Source of the DNA: Rhodococcus sp. 4CII
Lineage (GTDB): Bacteria; Actinomycetota; Actinomycetes; Mycobacteriales; Mycobacteriaceae
DNA: 64,000 nucleotides
Direction of reading: 5' to 3'
Assembly: GCF_014256275.1 (NCBI RefSeq)
Contig: NZ_JACCFE010000001.1
Location: forward strand, 1-64,000
Part shown: positions 33,579 to 41,762 of the stretch, piece by piece
Numbering within the stretch: position 1 is the first letter of the stretch
How the letters are laid out: the number at the start of each line of letters is the position of its first letter
Notes under the pieces: model-generated
The model's input: only the letters and a program-made list of their open reading frames with translations
The model's database searches: none
What the model was told of the DNA's origin: nothing
Made by a program: the position numbers and the translations under genes

Positions 33579-33645
33579 CCCTATGGGCAGGCATCCACCA
33601 TATGGGCTATATGGCGCAACGTTGCGCAGAAGAGAATATGGCGCC
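33579..33645. promoter_or_regulatory. Candidate centromere/operator behind the par genes
   Basis: Contains GCCATATaacCCCTATGGGC, then CCATATGGGC (33598-33607) followed by TATATGG. Next are the 14-bp palindrome GCGCAACGTTGCGC (33615-33628) and two ATATGGCGC direct repeats (33609-33617 and 33636-33644). Overlap of the CCATATGGGCTATA sequence with the site at 1776 and the position next to the RHH gene support a parS-like role. Confidence 0.5.
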
Positions 33646-33764
33646 TGCCAGCACAAACAGCATTGCGTAGCAACGGCCGCAACGGCGGCAACGAGAGAGA
33701 CCCCGCCGGGGCCTAGCCGGCGGGGCCTCATCGACCGGGACCCCGTGGAAGGAAACCCCGATCT

Positions 33765-34955
33765 ATGAATGACCTTAATCTCAAGGCTGCACGAATCCAG
33801 CTCCGCGCCCTGATCGCGGCCCTGGTCGTTGCGATCCTTATTGCGGTGGGCATCACGGCAGGTGCCTTCGTACTGTCCTTCGCCGTGCTTCGCGACCTCG
33901 CATTGCAGGCCACCCTGCCGTACTGGCTCACCTGGATCTTTCCCGCGATCGTCGACGGCGCAATCTTCGGCGCAACGATTGCCGTCGTTGCACTCAGCAA
34001 GATCAGCGGCAGCTCGGCCGGCAAAAGGTTCTTTCTGGGACTTGCGATCGCCGTTGTACTGATCAGTGTGATCGGCAACGCCGTCCATGCGTACAAGGCG
34101 GCCGAGATCTCCGCACGCAACGTTGCGGCCGGCATCGACCTGGGCTACATACCGCTCGCACCCACCGGGGCCGCTCTCATTGCGATCATCCCGCCCCTGT
34201 TGGTTCTGGCCTTCACCCACGGTGTGGGCATCCTCATCAAGGCAATCGGCACCGCCCACAGCGAATACGCAGAGGTCGTCAACGCCGCCCGGCTGATGCC
34301 CGCAATCGCCGACAACACCCCTGAGCGCAACGTGGAGACCGTCCACAATCCTGCCTCGGTGCGCTACCGAGCAGAATCCATTGCGCGCGACCACGACGTT
34401 GCGCAGGCATCGGCCGTTGCGTACTCGTCGATTGCTGAGGCTGCCGACCCGGCGGCGCTAGCGACATCGGCCGATGCCGAACTGTCGGTCGAGGACCAGA
34501 CCACCATTGCGACCGACACGCAGCCTGTTGCGCAGGTCCCCGAACCGATCGTTGCCGACGTTGCGGACGTTGCGGACGTTGCGGACGTTGCGGACCTGGG
34601 GGAGTGGGGCGTTGCAGGCAATGCGCTGGACGAGGGCTCCCAGGAGATCTACGTGTTGCCGGACGAGGAGCAGACCATCGAGAATCTCCTCGACTTCATC
34701 GACTCGTGCGACTTCGAGCCCGTCGTCAAGGAGACAGCGCGTCTCCGGATTACTGAGAACCTCAGCTACGCGGAAATCGCGACGATTACCCGGGCCAAGG
34801 CGGCATCCACCGCAATGCGCCGCTTCGTCAAGGTCGAGCAACGCGCTGTGGAGGCCGGATTCCGAACGCCGCCGCTGCCCGAGGTCGACGACGCAACCGA
34901 TAACCGCATTGCGGCAACGCCCGACCAGCAGTACACGTTGGTGGGGGCACGCTGA
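33765..34955 (+). CDS. DUF2637-family membrane protein with C-terminal HTH-like segment
   Basis: 396 residues from ATG 33765. Four membrane helices lie in the first 165 residues (LRALIAALVVAILIAVGITA, WLTWIFPAIVDGAIFGATIA, FLGLAIAVVLISVIGNAVHA, AALIAIIPPLLVLAFTHGVG). The WxWPxIVDG-like motif (WIFPAIVDGAIFG) is characteristic of DUF2637 proteins of actinobacterial plasmids. An acidic linker includes (VAD)4. The C-terminal segment (ENLSYAEIATITRAKAASTA) resembles sigma region 4-type HTH. Role unknown; it is commonly beside replication, partition or transfer genes. Confidence 0.75.
   Translation: MNDLNLKAARIQLRALIAALVVAILIAVGITAGAFVLSFAVLRDLALQATLPYWLTWIFPAIVDGAIFGATIAVVALSKISGSSAGKRFFLGLAIAVVLISVIGNAVHAYKAAEISARNVAAGIDLGYIPLAPTGAALIAIIPPLLVLAFTHGVGILIKAIGTAHSEYAEVVNAARLMPAIADNTPERNVETVHNPASVRYRAESIARDHDVAQASAVAYSSIAEAADPAALATSADAELSVEDQTTIATDTQPVAQVPEPIVADVADVADVADVADLGEWGVAGNALDEGSQEIYVLPDEEQTIENLLDFIDSCDFEPVVKETARLRITENLSYAEIATITRAKAASTAMRRFVKVEQRAVEAGFRTPPLPEVDDATDNRIAATPDQQYTLVGAR
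34557..34592 (+). repeat. Four tandem 9-bp units GACGTTGCG
   Basis: GACGTTGCG repeated four times in frame, encoding DVA DVA DVA DVA in the DUF2637 protein. Each unit contains the GTTGCG word enriched through this tract. Confidence 0.9.
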
Positions 34956-35497
34956 TGTCCCGCCCGGGCAAGAGCGGCGACGATCGGTTCGCGCTCTTTG
35001 ACCTGACCGCCGGCGAGGCGGACGAGGAGGAGGTGCCGACGGACGTTGGTGCGGCAACAACGACCACCGAAACCGACGTTGCGTTGCAACACTCACCCGT
35101 TGCGGACGCAACTGAAGCCGACGTTGCGCTCCAGGAGCACGGCGACGAAGCAACATCGGAGGCGGACGCAACGGACGCCGGTGTTGCCGACGATGCAGCC
35201 GAGTCGGCCGCAACGCCGACGCCGGTGTGGGAGTCGTTGCCGGTGGGGGGAGGACGCCGACGGGCACGCCTGATCGTGACCGCCGCGGGCACGTACACGC
35301 CGTCCGGGCGTGAGCTGACCGGTCCGGTCGATTCGGTCGAGAAGCTCGACAAGCTGATTCGCTGGGCCTCCCTGACCCCGCTGGGTGCCCCTCCGCAGAT
35401 GTGGGTCGTCGGCCAGGTCGCTTGCGAGGCATTGGTGATCAGGGCGGCATTCGCCGACGACGAGTTCGCCGCCGACGAAGGGGAGGGGGAACTCTGA
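34955..35497 (+). CDS. Unknown acidic protein in the par-distal operon
   Basis: 180 residues, start overlapping the previous stop (TGATG). The acidic Ala/Thr/Asp-rich N-terminal half is probably disordered. A C-terminal folded part (RRARLIVTAAGTYTPSGREL, LTPLGAPPQMWVVGQVACEA) follows. No family is recognised. The coding DNA is densely packed with GTTGC/GCAAC words. Confidence 0.6.
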   Translation: MSRPGKSGDDRFALFDLTAGEADEEEVPTDVGAATTTTETDVALQHSPVADATEADVALQEHGDEATSEADATDAGVADDAAESAATPTPVWESLPVGGGRRRARLIVTAAGTYTPSGRELTGPVDSVEKLDKLIRWASLTPLGAPPQMWVVGQVACEALVIRAAFADDEFAADEGEGEL

Positions 35498-36298
35498 TGG
35501 CCCTGCATCTTCCCAAGCCGCGCACCACGAAGCCGGCGCAGCAGGCGGTCGGTCTCGATGGCCTCAAGGTTTCCGTCGCCAGCGCCGCGACCAGCGGTGT
35601 GGAGAAGTCGAAGCAGGTCAAAAGCGGGGGACTCGCGGGTTTAACCAGCAAGGTCTCGGTGAAACAGTTGCGTAAGGAACTCGGCAACGAGGGCCTGCGG
35701 CAGGCCGCAATCGATGCCGGCCGCACACCGCCGTCCGCCCGCACGTTGCGCCGGTGGGCCCAACTTGGCCGCATCCCCCACCCGGATGTTCTCGAGCGAG
35801 CGCAACGCCGTGCGGCGATCGAACGCCTCGGCGGCATCGACGCTGTGGCCGCGAAGATCGGCCGATCCCGCTCCGCGGTCTCCCGATACCGGTCCGGTGA
35901 AACGAACGAGTTGCGCGCCGACGCCAGCAAGAAACTCCGCAACGTCAAAGCCGAGGACATCATGAAACGCGCCGGCGTACTGCGCCCCGACGGAACACCC
36001 AAAAAGGCGGTCATCCGCGTCAAGGGCGGTGTCATGGTCCGCAACGGCGCCGACGAGGGCTACGACTACCGCATCCGAACCGACCCTGGACTTCGCGAAC
36101 TCCGACACCCCGTTCACCAGTGAAGAGTCCCGCGAACTCGCCGCCGCACTGGCAGGCGACGATCACGCCCGCGTCGTCGCGTTGCTCGAGCGGCACGCCA
36201 CCCTCGACTACCCCGAAAATAAAGGCTTCGACACGTACAGCGATCAATTCGGATTCCACTTCGACCACATCGACTCCGTCCACATCGACTGGATCTAA
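35497..36298 (+). pseudogene. HTH DNA-binding protein with a +1 frameshift near its C-terminus
   Basis: ATG 35497 overlaps the preceding stop. The first frame ends at 36123. From about 36085 the protein-like sequence continues one base on (DFANSDTPFTSEESRELAAA, DHARVVALLERHATLDYPEN, HFDHIDSVHIDWI*), ending at 36298. The combined product is about 266 residues. It holds an HTH (AVAAKIGRSRSAVSRYRSGE) preceded by a second possible helix pair (ARTLRRWAQLGRIP). A repeat-binding role is likely given the operon. A very tentative resemblance to terminal-protein (Tpg)-like HTH proteins of linear actinobacterial replicons is noted. The shift is either programmed, a mutation or a sequencing error. Confidence 0.55.
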
Positions 36299-36321
36299 CA
36301 TCCAGCCGCGGCCTCCCAGGC

Positions 36322-36355
36322 TGGGCAAACTGAGTTATCCACAGGGCTGCTAGAG
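36322..36355 (+). promoter_or_regulatory. Promoter-proximal element C before the cutinase gene
   Basis: GGGCAAACTGA-GTTATCCACA-G-GGCTGCTAGAG, the third copy of the element found before both transfer operons. CTAGAG and GACACT 18 nt later are candidate -35/-10 boxes. It ends 122 bp before the start codon at 36478. Confidence 0.6.
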
Positions 36356-36477
36356 ATTTCCGCGCCAACTCACGACACTGTGCCCCTCACCTCGACGTGG
36401 GCATGGCCGGCTGGCACAAGCGGTACTGCCTACCGACAGGTGAACCACCACTTGTCCGCCGGGTAGATGAGGTGTCG

Positions 36478-38469
36478 ATGCCTGCCACACGTCCGACCGC
36501 TCGCCGCGTACTCGCCGCACTGGTGACCGCGACGGTCGCCACCGGAACGGCCGCGCTGACCGCCCCTGCCGTCGCACACGCCGACCCGGCGGGGTGCGCC
36601 ACCACATACAACCTGTTCATCCCCGGAACCTGGGAAACCAACGAGAACGCGGATCCTTCGGTGCCGGTAGGCATGCTCAAACCGATCGCCGACGCCATTA
36701 AGACCACCCAGGGCGACCGGGCCGAGGTCTACACCCTCCCGTACATGGCCCGCGCGTTCGACAACGGCCACACCTACGCCGACAGCAAGTCCGACGCACG
36801 CGCGAAGGCGGACAACGTGCTGTCCGAAGAGGCAAGCAGGTGCGCGCGAACAAAGTTCACGATTACCGGCTATTCCCAGGGCGCGGACGCGGCCGGCGAC
36901 CTGGCCTCCGCCATCGGCAACGGCAATGGCCCCATCCCACCCGAGCGAGTACTCGCAGTCGGGCTGTTGGCCGACCCCGGTGCCGGCACCAAAGGTGCCG
37001 CTGTCGTCGGTCCGCGCTCGACCGGGACCGGCATTGCCGACCCGCGCCCGCAGGGGATGGGCAAGCTCTCGGGGCGCGTCGCCTCTATCTGCTACTCCGG
37101 CAAGGACCTGTATTGCTCGATCCAGAAGGGTTCGAACCCTCTGCTCGGATCGCTCGGGTCCATCCTGAGCAAGTCACCGAGCATCGGTGCCGACGCCACA
37201 GCGGGAGGTGGGAATTCGACCGTTGCTACCGCATTGACCTCGGATTTCTCCAAGGCCGACCTGCCCGGGATCAGCGCGAACACCACGTCGTTGGCGCAGC
37301 AGAGCAGCGCGAACACGATCGACGTCGCCCAGGTTGCGAAGTCCGCCACCTCGCTGATGAACACGCTCACACCCGTGGCCGATCTGATTGCGAGTGGCGC
37401 CGCGAACTCTGCAGCCACGACCCAACTGACCACCGCAGCGCCCGGCACGGCAGAGCACGCCGCCGGCCAGGTCCTTGGCGTCGCCTCGCAAGCGGATCTG
37501 TCGAGCGCACTGACCACCGCGGCGAAACTGGCGGACACCGCGTCGTCGCTGGTGCAATCGGGGACCACCATCCTGCCGTCCGCCTCGCCGGACGCGACCG
37601 CATTGTCCACCGCAGCAGGAACGCTGAGCACCCAGGTCGCACCTCTGGCCGCCACGCCCGCCGACGCGCTCTCGTCCGCATCGAGTGTGCTGTCGGTGCT
37701 CAAACCGAGCGTCGTCGTCGGTCAGGCGCTCAACGTGGTGACGAACGTGACCGCCCTCGACCTCCCGGGCATCCTCCGCAACCTGACCCTGCTCCCGCAG
37801 AAGGTCGCCGCCCTCGACGCACGCGGGGCACACCAGATCGCAGGGGAGCTGAACAACCAGGTCTCGCCGTTGGTCCGGCTGGCCGCGGGCGTCGACCTGC
37901 GGTGGGTCTCCCAGATCCTCTCTGTCATTCCGGATCCCACCGGGTACACGCAGATCGCCGCCCTGGTGACCTCGATCCTGGGGAACGTTGACATCGTCAG
38001 ACTCGCCAATCTGGTCGGTCAGATTCAGGAAATAGCATGGGCGGCCGTCGAAAAGCTGCTTCCACCCCCTGGACAGGTACCTGACCCGCTCGGCGCCGGA
38101 GCGGCAATGACCGGGCTGCTGCCGGTCGGCCTCGATCTTGCCTCCGTGGCGGTGAACATGCTCAGCGGGAAAGCCACCAAGACCGACGTGGCGCTCCTGG
38201 GCAAACAGACGAACACCGCCTCCAACGCGATCACCGCCCAGGCACAGAACGTCGACCTACCCGGCCTGACCGGATCGTTGACCACGATGGCCAGCTCCCA
38301 GGGCGCAGACGACCTCGCCGCCCTGGTCGGAGAAGGACTGAGCGCCGCGAGCTTCTTCACCTCCGGTGCGCACACCGACTACGGAAATCTCGTCGTCGAC
38401 AACGCCGGCCGCAGCGCCATCAAGTGGCTCTCAGACTGGCTCAACCTACAAATCGGCCGGGCCGCGTGA
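36478..38469 (+). CDS. Secreted cutinase-like alpha/beta-hydrolase with a large insertion
   Basis: 663 residues from ATG 36478. The signal peptide ends at AVAHA-DP. The cutinase signatures are the nucleophile elbow TGYSQGA (Ser near residue 132), the Asp loop CYSGKDLYC (Asp near 209) and the His loop HTDYG (near 632). Normal cutinases place Asp and His close together; here about 420 residues separate them. The insert is Ala/Ser/Thr/Leu-rich and largely helical (AEHAAGQVLGVASQADLSSA). The C-terminus (GRSAIKWLSDWLN) resumes the cutinase fold. Substrates of the family are cutin, triglycerides and mycolate esters. The shared promoter element suggests co-regulation with transfer genes. Confidence 0.8.
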   Translation: MPATRPTARRVLAALVTATVATGTAALTAPAVAHADPAGCATTYNLFIPGTWETNENADPSVPVGMLKPIADAIKTTQGDRAEVYTLPYMARAFDNGHTYADSKSDARAKADNVLSEEASRCARTKFTITGYSQGADAAGDLASAIGNGNGPIPPERVLAVGLLADPGAGTKGAAVVGPRSTGTGIADPRPQGMGKLSGRVASICYSGKDLYCSIQKGSNPLLGSLGSILSKSPSIGADATAGGGNSTVATALTSDFSKADLPGISANTTSLAQQSSANTIDVAQVAKSATSLMNTLTPVADLIASGAANSAATTQLTTAAPGTAEHAAGQVLGVASQADLSSALTTAAKLADTASSLVQSGTTILPSASPDATALSTAAGTLSTQVAPLAATPADALSSASSVLSVLKPSVVVGQALNVVTNVTALDLPGILRNLTLLPQKVAALDARGAHQIAGELNNQVSPLVRLAAGVDLRWVSQILSVIPDPTGYTQIAALVTSILGNVDIVRLANLVGQIQEIAWAAVEKLLPPPGQVPDPLGAGAAMTGLLPVGLDLASVAVNMLSGKATKTDVALLGKQTNTASNAITAQAQNVDLPGLTGSLTTMASSQGADDLAALVGEGLSAASFFTSGAHTDYGNLVVDNAGRSAIKWLSDWLNLQIGRAA

Positions 38470-38512
38470 CCCGCCTCCGACACCGAATCTGTACGTAGAG
38501 AGGCGAACTGTC

Positions 38513-38788
38513 ATGACTACCCACCGATCACACAATCCCGCCGCACGGTGGATTTGGTGCGCACAGTGCCGACAACGCGGCTACCTCGCTCGCGGCGACG
38601 CCAAGAAGGTCCGTAAGCAGCGCCACCACGGTGCCAAAGGACTCGCGGTGTTCGCCTGTCCGCACAACCCTGGCCAGTTTCATGTCGGCCTCCGCCCAGC
38701 CGCGCTCGGCAACGGCACGCTCACGCGCACGCAGCTGCGCCGGAGCCAGCTGGGCCTGTTCACCGACGGCGCGGCCGCGACCAACTGA
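38513..38788 (+). CDS. Small zinc-ribbon-like protein
   Basis: 91 residues from ATG 38513 (GAGAGGCG upstream). WCAQCRQRGYLARGDAKKVR and FACPHNPGQFHVGLRP give C-x2-C … C-x-H spacing suitable for one zinc, in a basic protein. Similar small zinc proteins are common in actinobacterial plasmids and phages. It lies 44 bp after the cutinase gene and may be co-transcribed. Confidence 0.65.
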   Translation: MTTHRSHNPAARWIWCAQCRQRGYLARGDAKKVRKQRHHGAKGLAVFACPHNPGQFHVGLRPAALGNGTLTRTQLRRSQLGLFTDGAAATN

Positions 38789-38797
38789 GGAGAACTG

Positions 38798-39556
38798 ATG
38801 GCGAACAAGTTCCGGGCGCTGGCCGGCGGATCCATTCTGGCCGCTGCGGCGCTCGCGCTCGTCGGCCAGCAGAGCGTGCTTGCCGTCGTCACAGACATGA
38901 ACACCACCCTGGCTGACGTCTTCACGGTGGCCGACACCGAAGAACCTGCACCTGCCCCCACAGATGCCCCACCAGGCCTCGACCAGCTGATTGGCGCGCT
39001 GACGGTTGTCGACGAACTTCCCACAGTGCCCGGATACGACCGAGACTGCGGTAAAGGGAACGGCTGCGTCTTCGGCCCATCCTGGACCGACAACTACACC
39101 GGCCCGGACTCACACAACGGCTGCGACACCCGCAACGACATCCTCAGAACCCAGTTGATCGACGTGCGATACAAGCCGAACACCCATGACTGCAAGGTCA
39201 TCTCGGGCACACTCAACGACCCCTACACCGGTACCGCGATCGCATTCTCGACCGAGAAGCCATCGGCCGTGCAGGTCGATCACGTCTATCCCCTCGCGAG
39301 AGGATGGCGAGCCGGAGCCGCCACCTGGACCCCGGAACAACGCGTCGCCTTCGCTAACGACACCGCCTCGAACTTGCTCGCATCCGAGGGCAAAGCGAAC
39401 CAGGCGAAATCAGACCAGGGGCCGGACACCTGGCTACCCTCGAACACCGCATTCAGGTGCGAGTACGCGCAGAGCTACCTGGCAGTCGCCGCCAAATACC
39501 ACCTAGCCGTCACCGCCGGCGACGTCGACGCAGCACGCCGCGAGTGCACCCGATGA
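38798..39556 (+). CDS. Secreted HNH nuclease (DUF1524/GmrSD-type)
   Basis: 252 residues from ATG 38798 (GAGGAG upstream). An N-terminal signal or anchor helix (LAGGSILAAAALALVGQQSV) is followed by an acidic linker. The nuclease core contains VQVDHVYPLARGW and AFANDTASNLLASEGKANQA-K, the H…N-LL pattern of DUF1524-type HNH enzymes. Four cysteines in the exported part may form disulfides. It would act on DNA outside the membrane, possibly on incoming DNA or as a scavenging nuclease. It follows the zinc-ribbon gene by 9 bp. Confidence 0.85.
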   Translation: MANKFRALAGGSILAAAALALVGQQSVLAVVTDMNTTLADVFTVADTEEPAPAPTDAPPGLDQLIGALTVVDELPTVPGYDRDCGKGNGCVFGPSWTDNYTGPDSHNGCDTRNDILRTQLIDVRYKPNTHDCKVISGTLNDPYTGTAIAFSTEKPSAVQVDHVYPLARGWRAGAATWTPEQRVAFANDTASNLLASEGKANQAKSDQGPDTWLPSNTAFRCEYAQSYLAVAAKYHLAVTAGDVDAARRECTR

Positions 39557-39754
39557 CCCTAGGCCGCCACCGTGCACACAGACGCCTCGCCTTCACCGCC
39601 CCACCGGCATAGCCTCCACGCAGGCAGGGGCGGTGTTGTGTGGGGAGGCTCTCTCGACTTGCAAAGGACGCCCGCGGAGGGTCGATCCTGACTTCCTCCG
39701 CGAAGTTGATGTGTGCCATGCTGAGGACACAGTTCGTGAAAGCGTGGGGGAGAC

Positions 39755-39958
39755 ATGGCTGTTCAAACACTGACGCGATCCGGCGGAAGGCATGGCTGGG
39801 CGATCCGCTGCGATCTGTGCGAGCACCGGTTCACCGCTGCAGTGGCCAGCCAATCTGACGCGTGCAGCTTCGCGCAGACCAACGGGTGGATCATCGACGG
39901 CACCACACGTTGCCCAATGTGCGCGGCAACGCAGTCGGCGGCGGCCCGACCAGGATGA
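39755..39958 (+). CDS. Small four-cysteine zinc protein
   Basis: 67 residues from ATG 39755 (GTGGGGGAGAC upstream). RCDLCEHRFTAAVASQSDAC and RCPMCAATQ give C-x2-C … C-x2-C, a treble-clef or zinc-ribbon. Function unknown. A hairpin-capable sequence (AGCCTCC…GGAGGCT) lies at 39611-39650 upstream. Confidence 0.6.
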   Translation: MAVQTLTRSGGRHGWAIRCDLCEHRFTAAVASQSDACSFAQTNGWIIDGTTRCPMCAATQSAAARPG

Positions 39959-40026
39959 ACCTGCGGCCGGGCCGCAAGCGGAGCTGTGGTGAGGTAGACC
40001 AGTCGTCAGCGAAAAGGGGAGAGGCG

Positions 40027-40509
40027 ATGGGGGAGTCCAACCGGTCGGGGCAGGTCCTTGTCATGGTGTCGTTCTGGTGGAGTCGCGGAGACGAACTCGC
40101 CAACCACCAACTCGGGAAAATCCTGACCCGAGCAGGATGTTTGGACGGGGAGATCACCGACGCCGCGGCCGTCGATCGTGCCCTGCGTGCAGTCGGTGAC
40201 GAGCAGGCACTTGTGGCTGAGCTGGACGAATGGTGGCAAATGGTCGCGGCCCGCCGAAGCGACAACACCACACAGAATCCTGGTCTCAGCCTCGGCGGTT
40301 CGATCCGGTACCTCACCGACCGCCTGGACGCGGACCGAGTTACCCCGGAGTCGATCGGGGAATGCCGCCGGCAGATCGCAGCTCTCGATACCCAGATCGT
40401 CAGTGCGAAAGACCTGCCCGAACTGGCCCACCCCGATGCCGAGATGCTCACCCTCCTCACCCGCTACATGGAGGCGCGGTCACGGGTATTGGCAATGACT
40501 TCAACGTGA
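40027..40509 (+). CDS. Unknown soluble protein
   Basis: 160 residues from ATG 40027 (GGGGAGAGG upstream). Mostly helical and acidic (ANHQLGKILTRAGCLDGEIT, QALVAELDEWWQMVAARRSD, TPESIGECRRQIAALDTQIV). No family is recognised. It is followed by a strong terminator and repeat copy 5. Confidence 0.55.
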   Translation: MGESNRSGQVLVMVSFWWSRGDELANHQLGKILTRAGCLDGEITDAAAVDRALRAVGDEQALVAELDEWWQMVAARRSDNTTQNPGLSLGGSIRYLTDRLDADRVTPESIGECRRQIAALDTQIVSAKDLPELAHPDAEMLTLLTRYMEARSRVLAMTST

Positions 40510-40635
40510 TCCAGTCACACGGGTAACAACTTGTGTTGAAATCGGTGGCAGCTTCGTGTTCTGTAGGCGTTGCGGGATCCTCCCCCCCGAGCCCGCAATG
40601 GCCGCTCTAGCCTCCCCTTGGCATCTGAGCGCGCC

Positions 40636-40673
40636 GGAAGCGCCCCAGTCTGGTAACCAGCTGGGGCGCTTCC
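40636..40673 (+). terminator. Strong terminator hairpin
   Basis: GGAAGCGCCCCAG pairs perfectly with CTGGGGCGCTTCC (13 bp) around a 12-nt loop, 127 bp after the 40027 gene; only a short T-poor tail follows. Confidence 0.75.
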
Positions 40674-40738
40674 TATGCCTTGCCGATCGGCCCAGCCCAG
40701 CCCCTCATGGGACGAACTGGAGTCGGTGATCATTCGTT

Positions 40739-40763
40739 TGAGCTGGGGAAATGACACGTCCCC
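40739..40763 (+). repeat. 25-bp gene-edge repeat, copy 5
   Basis: TGAGCTGG + GGAA + ATGACACGTCCCC, then 9 nt and GTGTCAAAGTCGAGA before the 40799 start. The same downstream spacing recurs at copy 13. Confidence 0.9.
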
Positions 40764-40798
40764 TTCGCTGCGTGTCAAAGTCGAGAGGAAACGATGCG

Positions 40799-41005
40799 AT
40801 GACGAGCGCCGCTGATCCCCGCCGGGGGAGCATCACCGAGGAAATTCACTCTCGGCTGTTCTCTGACTACAAGCGCCCCTCACGACCCGACCCCACCCCT
40901 CGTCGACCTGAAACCGCCGGCGACGGGCGCACTTCGCGGCAAGGGATGGAAGACTGCTCGCGACGTGATTCGCAGGATTTGCTGCCTCGGTTGCAGTTAC
41001 GATGA
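40799..41005 (+). CDS. Possible small basic protein after repeat copy 5
   Basis: 68 residues from ATG 40799 (GAGAGGAAACG upstream). The N-terminus (ITEEIHSRLFSDYKRPSRPD) is protein-like; the rest is Arg/Pro-rich and may be degenerate. Position relative to the repeat parallels the small genes after copies 6, 12 and 13. Confidence 0.4.
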   Translation: MTSAADPRRGSITEEIHSRLFSDYKRPSRPDPTPRRPETAGDGRTSRQGMEDCSRRDSQDLLPRLQLR

Positions 41006-41256
41006 CGGACTACCGCGCTCTGTGCGCGGATGCCGAGCCCGTCAGTTTGAAACACACCGGAGGCTGGCGGGCCGCGGCTCACCCTGATCTGTCAGCGATC
41101 GAACTTGTCTGGAGCTGCCCACCGGTCCGCTTGAGGGTCGGGGCCGATACACGGAGGTATCCGAACTGTGGTGCCGCATGGGGCTGGGGCAGAAGTAGGA
41201 CCGGTGTCCGCCACGTGAATGAGCGACACTGCGTCTGGTACACATCACAGGCATGA
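41002..41256 (+). CDS. Possible small protein, perhaps a degraded paralogue of the 54602 gene
   Basis: 84 residues, start overlapping the previous stop (ATGA). The segment GGWRAAAHPDLSAIELVWSC resembles SGWGTSGAYPAIRALTLIWAC of the zinc-ribbon protein at 54602, but after that cysteine the similarity is lost, as if the frame had shifted. It may be a decaying copy. Confidence 0.35.
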   Translation: MTDYRALCADAEPVSLKHTGGWRAAAHPDLSAIELVWSCPPVRLRVGADTRRYPNCGAAWGWGRSRTGVRHVNERHCVWYTSQA

Positions 41257-41759
41257 AGCTGAGAAGTGTTTCCCTTGCGGTGTTCGCCGCTGTCCCGGCG
41301 GTAGCCCTGCTGACTGCCGGCACGGCTGCCGCGGCACCGGAAGATGTCGCCCTGACCGCCACGGTCAGTGGAAGCACCGTCACTACGACGATCACCAATA
41401 ACACTGGTGCGGACGTCTTCTGCATGATTTACGGCACGAAGCCGGGAACGAACCCCGAGGTGGACCCGATCACGTTCTCAGCCGGGTTGGGTGATTGGCT
41501 TGAGGGTGCCGCTCTCGATCCCGTGAAAATCCCCGCCGGGGGCGGTCCGCTCACCTACCCGGACATCCCCGTGGGTGAGTACCAGGTCGACTGGGCATGC
41601 GTGAACAACTATTCCGGTGAACCTGGCCACGAGGAATGGGGAACGCCGGGGGCGATTAGCGCCTATGCGACGACACAACCCGTCCTGGTCACTGTCAGCG
41701 CTGTGCCTGCGCCAGCTCCAGCTCCCGGGAGTGGGTCTGCCTCAATTTTCGGTTCCTGA
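41253..41759 (+). CDS. Secreted protein of unknown function
   Basis: 168 residues. A typical signal peptide (VSLAVFAAVPAVALLTAGTA-AAAP) is followed by a beta-rich mature domain (VSGSTVTTTITNNTGADVFC) with two cysteines and a Pro/Ala/Gly tail (PAPAPAPGSGSASIFGS). It resembles small exported proteins of mycolate-containing actinobacteria. No enzymatic motif is seen. Confidence 0.7.
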   Translation: MKLRSVSLAVFAAVPAVALLTAGTAAAAPEDVALTATVSGSTVTTTITNNTGADVFCMIYGTKPGTNPEVDPITFSAGLGDWLEGAALDPVKIPAGGGPLTYPDIPVGEYQVDWACVNNYSGEPGHEEWGTPGAISAYATTQPVLVTVSAVPAPAPAPGSGSASIFGS

Positions 41760-41762
41760 GAA

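Larger units (their letters stand above)
33180..36050. other. Tract dense in GTTGC/GCAAC words
   Basis: By hand count about 50 occurrences of GTTGC or GCAAC in about 2.9 kb, across four genes and one spacer, including palindromes CGCAACGTTGCG at 33616 and 34116. Codons are chosen to create them (GTT-GCG for Val-Ala, GCA-ACn for Ala-Thr), which are unusual choices in this GC-rich DNA. Confidence 0.65.
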
